Below, in pieces: positions 5,790 to 6,681 of a stretch of 6,681 nt of DNA; the first letter of the stretch is position 1, and each line of letters begins with the position of its first letter. Location of the stretch: NCBI GenBank assembly GCA_947630385.1, contig CANRHG010000103.1:1-6681 (forward strand), given 5' to 3'. Both the position numbers and the translations under genes were made by a program. Source of the DNA: an uncultured Eubacteriaceae bacterium (lineage in GTDB: Bacteria > Bacillota > Clostridia > Eubacteriales > Eubacteriaceae). The notes under the pieces are model-generated. The model did no database searches, was not told where the DNA came from, and saw only the letters and a list, made by a program, of their open reading frames with translations.

Positions 5790-6681
5790 GATCAAACTAC
5801 CCGAAGGGGAGCTAACGGATTATCTGGACGGTCAGATGGAGTTTTATGGAAAGCTATGCCGGAAAACCTACCGGATCATGATCGACAAAGACTACAAAAA
5901 CACCTTCGCCAATGAAGGAGAGTTAAGAAGTTTTCTCAGTAAAGAATTTGACATCCCCACAAGGCTGGCTTGGACGATCATCTCCGAGATCAAAGGTAGA
6001 CTAGAAGCTTTAAAAGAAGAAAACCGGTATCATCTTCGGGTGATCGACAAAGAGCTTTACAGAATCGACAAAGACATAAGCAGTCTTGAAAAAAGCGTCC
6101 GGAAGCTTAAAGAAAAGAGCAACAAGGGAAAACTTTCCGAGCAAGGTCTAGAGAGCTTAAGGCGAAAAAAGCACAGGCTCTACTGGCTAAAAAATAAGAA
6201 AAACAAAAAGAGACAAAAACGGGACTGGATCAAGGACCGCCTAAATAGCGGCGAGCCTTTTCGGATGGGCTTTGGCTCAAAGAGACTCTTTAAGGCTCAG
6301 TTTCATCTAAAAGAAAACGGCTATAAGTCTCACGACGACTGGTATGAAGACTACCAGTTTTACAGAGACCATAACGTCGCTTCCATGGGCGCGGCCGCTC
6401 AGGCTTCCGGAAATCTGCTTTCCACTCTCTATTACAATAAGGAAAACGGGACCTACAATTTAAGGCTTAGAAAGTTTGATTCCAAACTCAAAGGAAAAGA
6501 GCGTTATGTTTGGGCGGAGAATATCCATATTTTCTACCTCGAAAAAGAGATCCGGGAAGTCGTTCAAAAGAAGGTCTCAAAGCCGCTTTATCACCGGTTT
6601 GTTAGAAGTCCAAAAGGCTATTTTCTTCACATCAGTTTTGACTTAGACTGCCAAAAAACCAGGGAGAGCGGCTATACCTCT
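5773..6681 (+). CDS. tnpB: TnpB, IS607-associated RNA-guided nuclease (partial, 3' end off the window)
   Basis: The frame opens at ATG 5773 and stays open for 303 codons to the window edge. It encodes the N-terminal part of a TnpB protein, the ancestor-like relative of Cas12 that uses an omega RNA to cut DNA and helps retain the element. Residues 1-75 look like the start of the wedge/REC region. A Lys/Glu-rich helical stretch (about 85-155) follows. GFGSKRLFKAQFHLKENGYKSHDDW (166-190) matches the conserved FGGKKLFxxQ...GYxSHEEW block of long Firmicute TnpBs. The segment FLHISFDLD (284-292) is the strand that usually precedes the first RuvC aspartate (GIDxN), so the RuvC and zinc-finger parts lie outside. 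At the usual LGSKDETAGN site it has MGAAAQASGN (205-214). It overlaps tnpA by 17 bases, which suggests coupled translation. Confidence 0.85.
   Translation, partial: MITTTKIKLPEGELTDYLDGQMEFYGKLCRKTYRIMIDKDYKNTFANEGELRSFLSKEFDIPTRLAWTIISEIKGRLEALKEENRYHLRVIDKELYRIDKDISSLEKSVRKLKEKSNKGKLSEQGLESLRRKKHRLYWLKNKKNKKRQKRDWIKDRLNSGEPFRMGFGSKRLFKAQFHLKENGYKSHDDWYEDYQFYRDHNVASMGAAAQASGNLLSTLYYNKENGTYNLRLRKFDSKLKGKERYVWAENIHIFYLEKEIREVVQKKVSKPLYHRFVRSPKGYFLHISFDLDCQKTRESGYTS

Larger units (their letters stand above)
5082..6681 (+). mobile_element. IS607-family insertion sequence, left part
   Basis: The unit consists of a MerR-HTH/serine recombinase gene followed by an overlapping tnpB gene, the standard gene order of IS607-family elements. 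These elements move through a circular intermediate, have no terminal inverted repeats and prefer GG dinucleotides, so neither end can be read from the sequence. I put the left end tentatively at 5081/5082, because bases 5083-5150 are strongly AT-rich, contain no GG and lead directly into the recombinase gene. The right end, which should carry the omega RNA scaffold and its guide, is beyond the window. Confidence 0.8.

Overview
The window reads as chromosome of an anaerobic, Clostridia-like Firmicute of intermediate GC. The inference rests on a clostridial-type citrate synthase, the paired B12-binding radical SAM (TIGR03960-like) and DUF2344 (TIGR03936-like) proteins, and a YheB-type DUF445 membrane protein. 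No species can be named from the sequence alone.

Layout. Bases 1-40 hold the first 13 codons of a leftward gene that resembles the start of a CoaBC/Dfp-type flavoprotein. A 59-bp divergent promoter region (41-99) separates it from a tight rightward operon: citrate synthase (100-1479), radical SAM protein (1466-3346) and DUF2344 protein (3321-4085), all overlapping. This operon runs head-on into a leftward DUF445 gene (4892-3990), and the last 96 bases of the two genes overlap. Bases 4893-5150 contain the DUF445 ribosome binding site, a perfect 13-bp hairpin with a leftward T-tract (intrinsic terminator), what looks like the last few codons of a broken leftward gene, and the AT-rich left end of an IS607-family element. 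The element supplies a MerR-HTH/serine recombinase (5151-5789) and an overlapping TnpB gene that runs off the right edge (5773-6681) just before its RuvC catalytic core.

How the parts work together. Citrate synthase feeds the oxidative or glutamate-forming branch of the TCA cycle. The radical SAM/DUF2344 pair is a conserved partnership of unknown reaction, here placed behind citrate synthase. The IS607 element is a transposon with a serine recombinase and an RNA-guided TnpB nuclease homologue. It appears to have inserted into the 3' end of a leftward gene, leaving that gene's stop codon and terminator behind.

Most notable observations: (1) three gene starts (40 minus, 100 plus, 5151 plus) carry the same TTGT-plus-minus-10 box exactly 6 nt before the ATG, and two of them have no Shine-Dalgarno, which suggests leaderless mRNAs; (2) the IS607 recombinase has Asn where the catalytic Ser is normally found, flanked by Ser on both sides; (3) the convergent DUF2344/DUF445 overlap is codon-aligned. 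I see no clearly undescribed multi-gene system.
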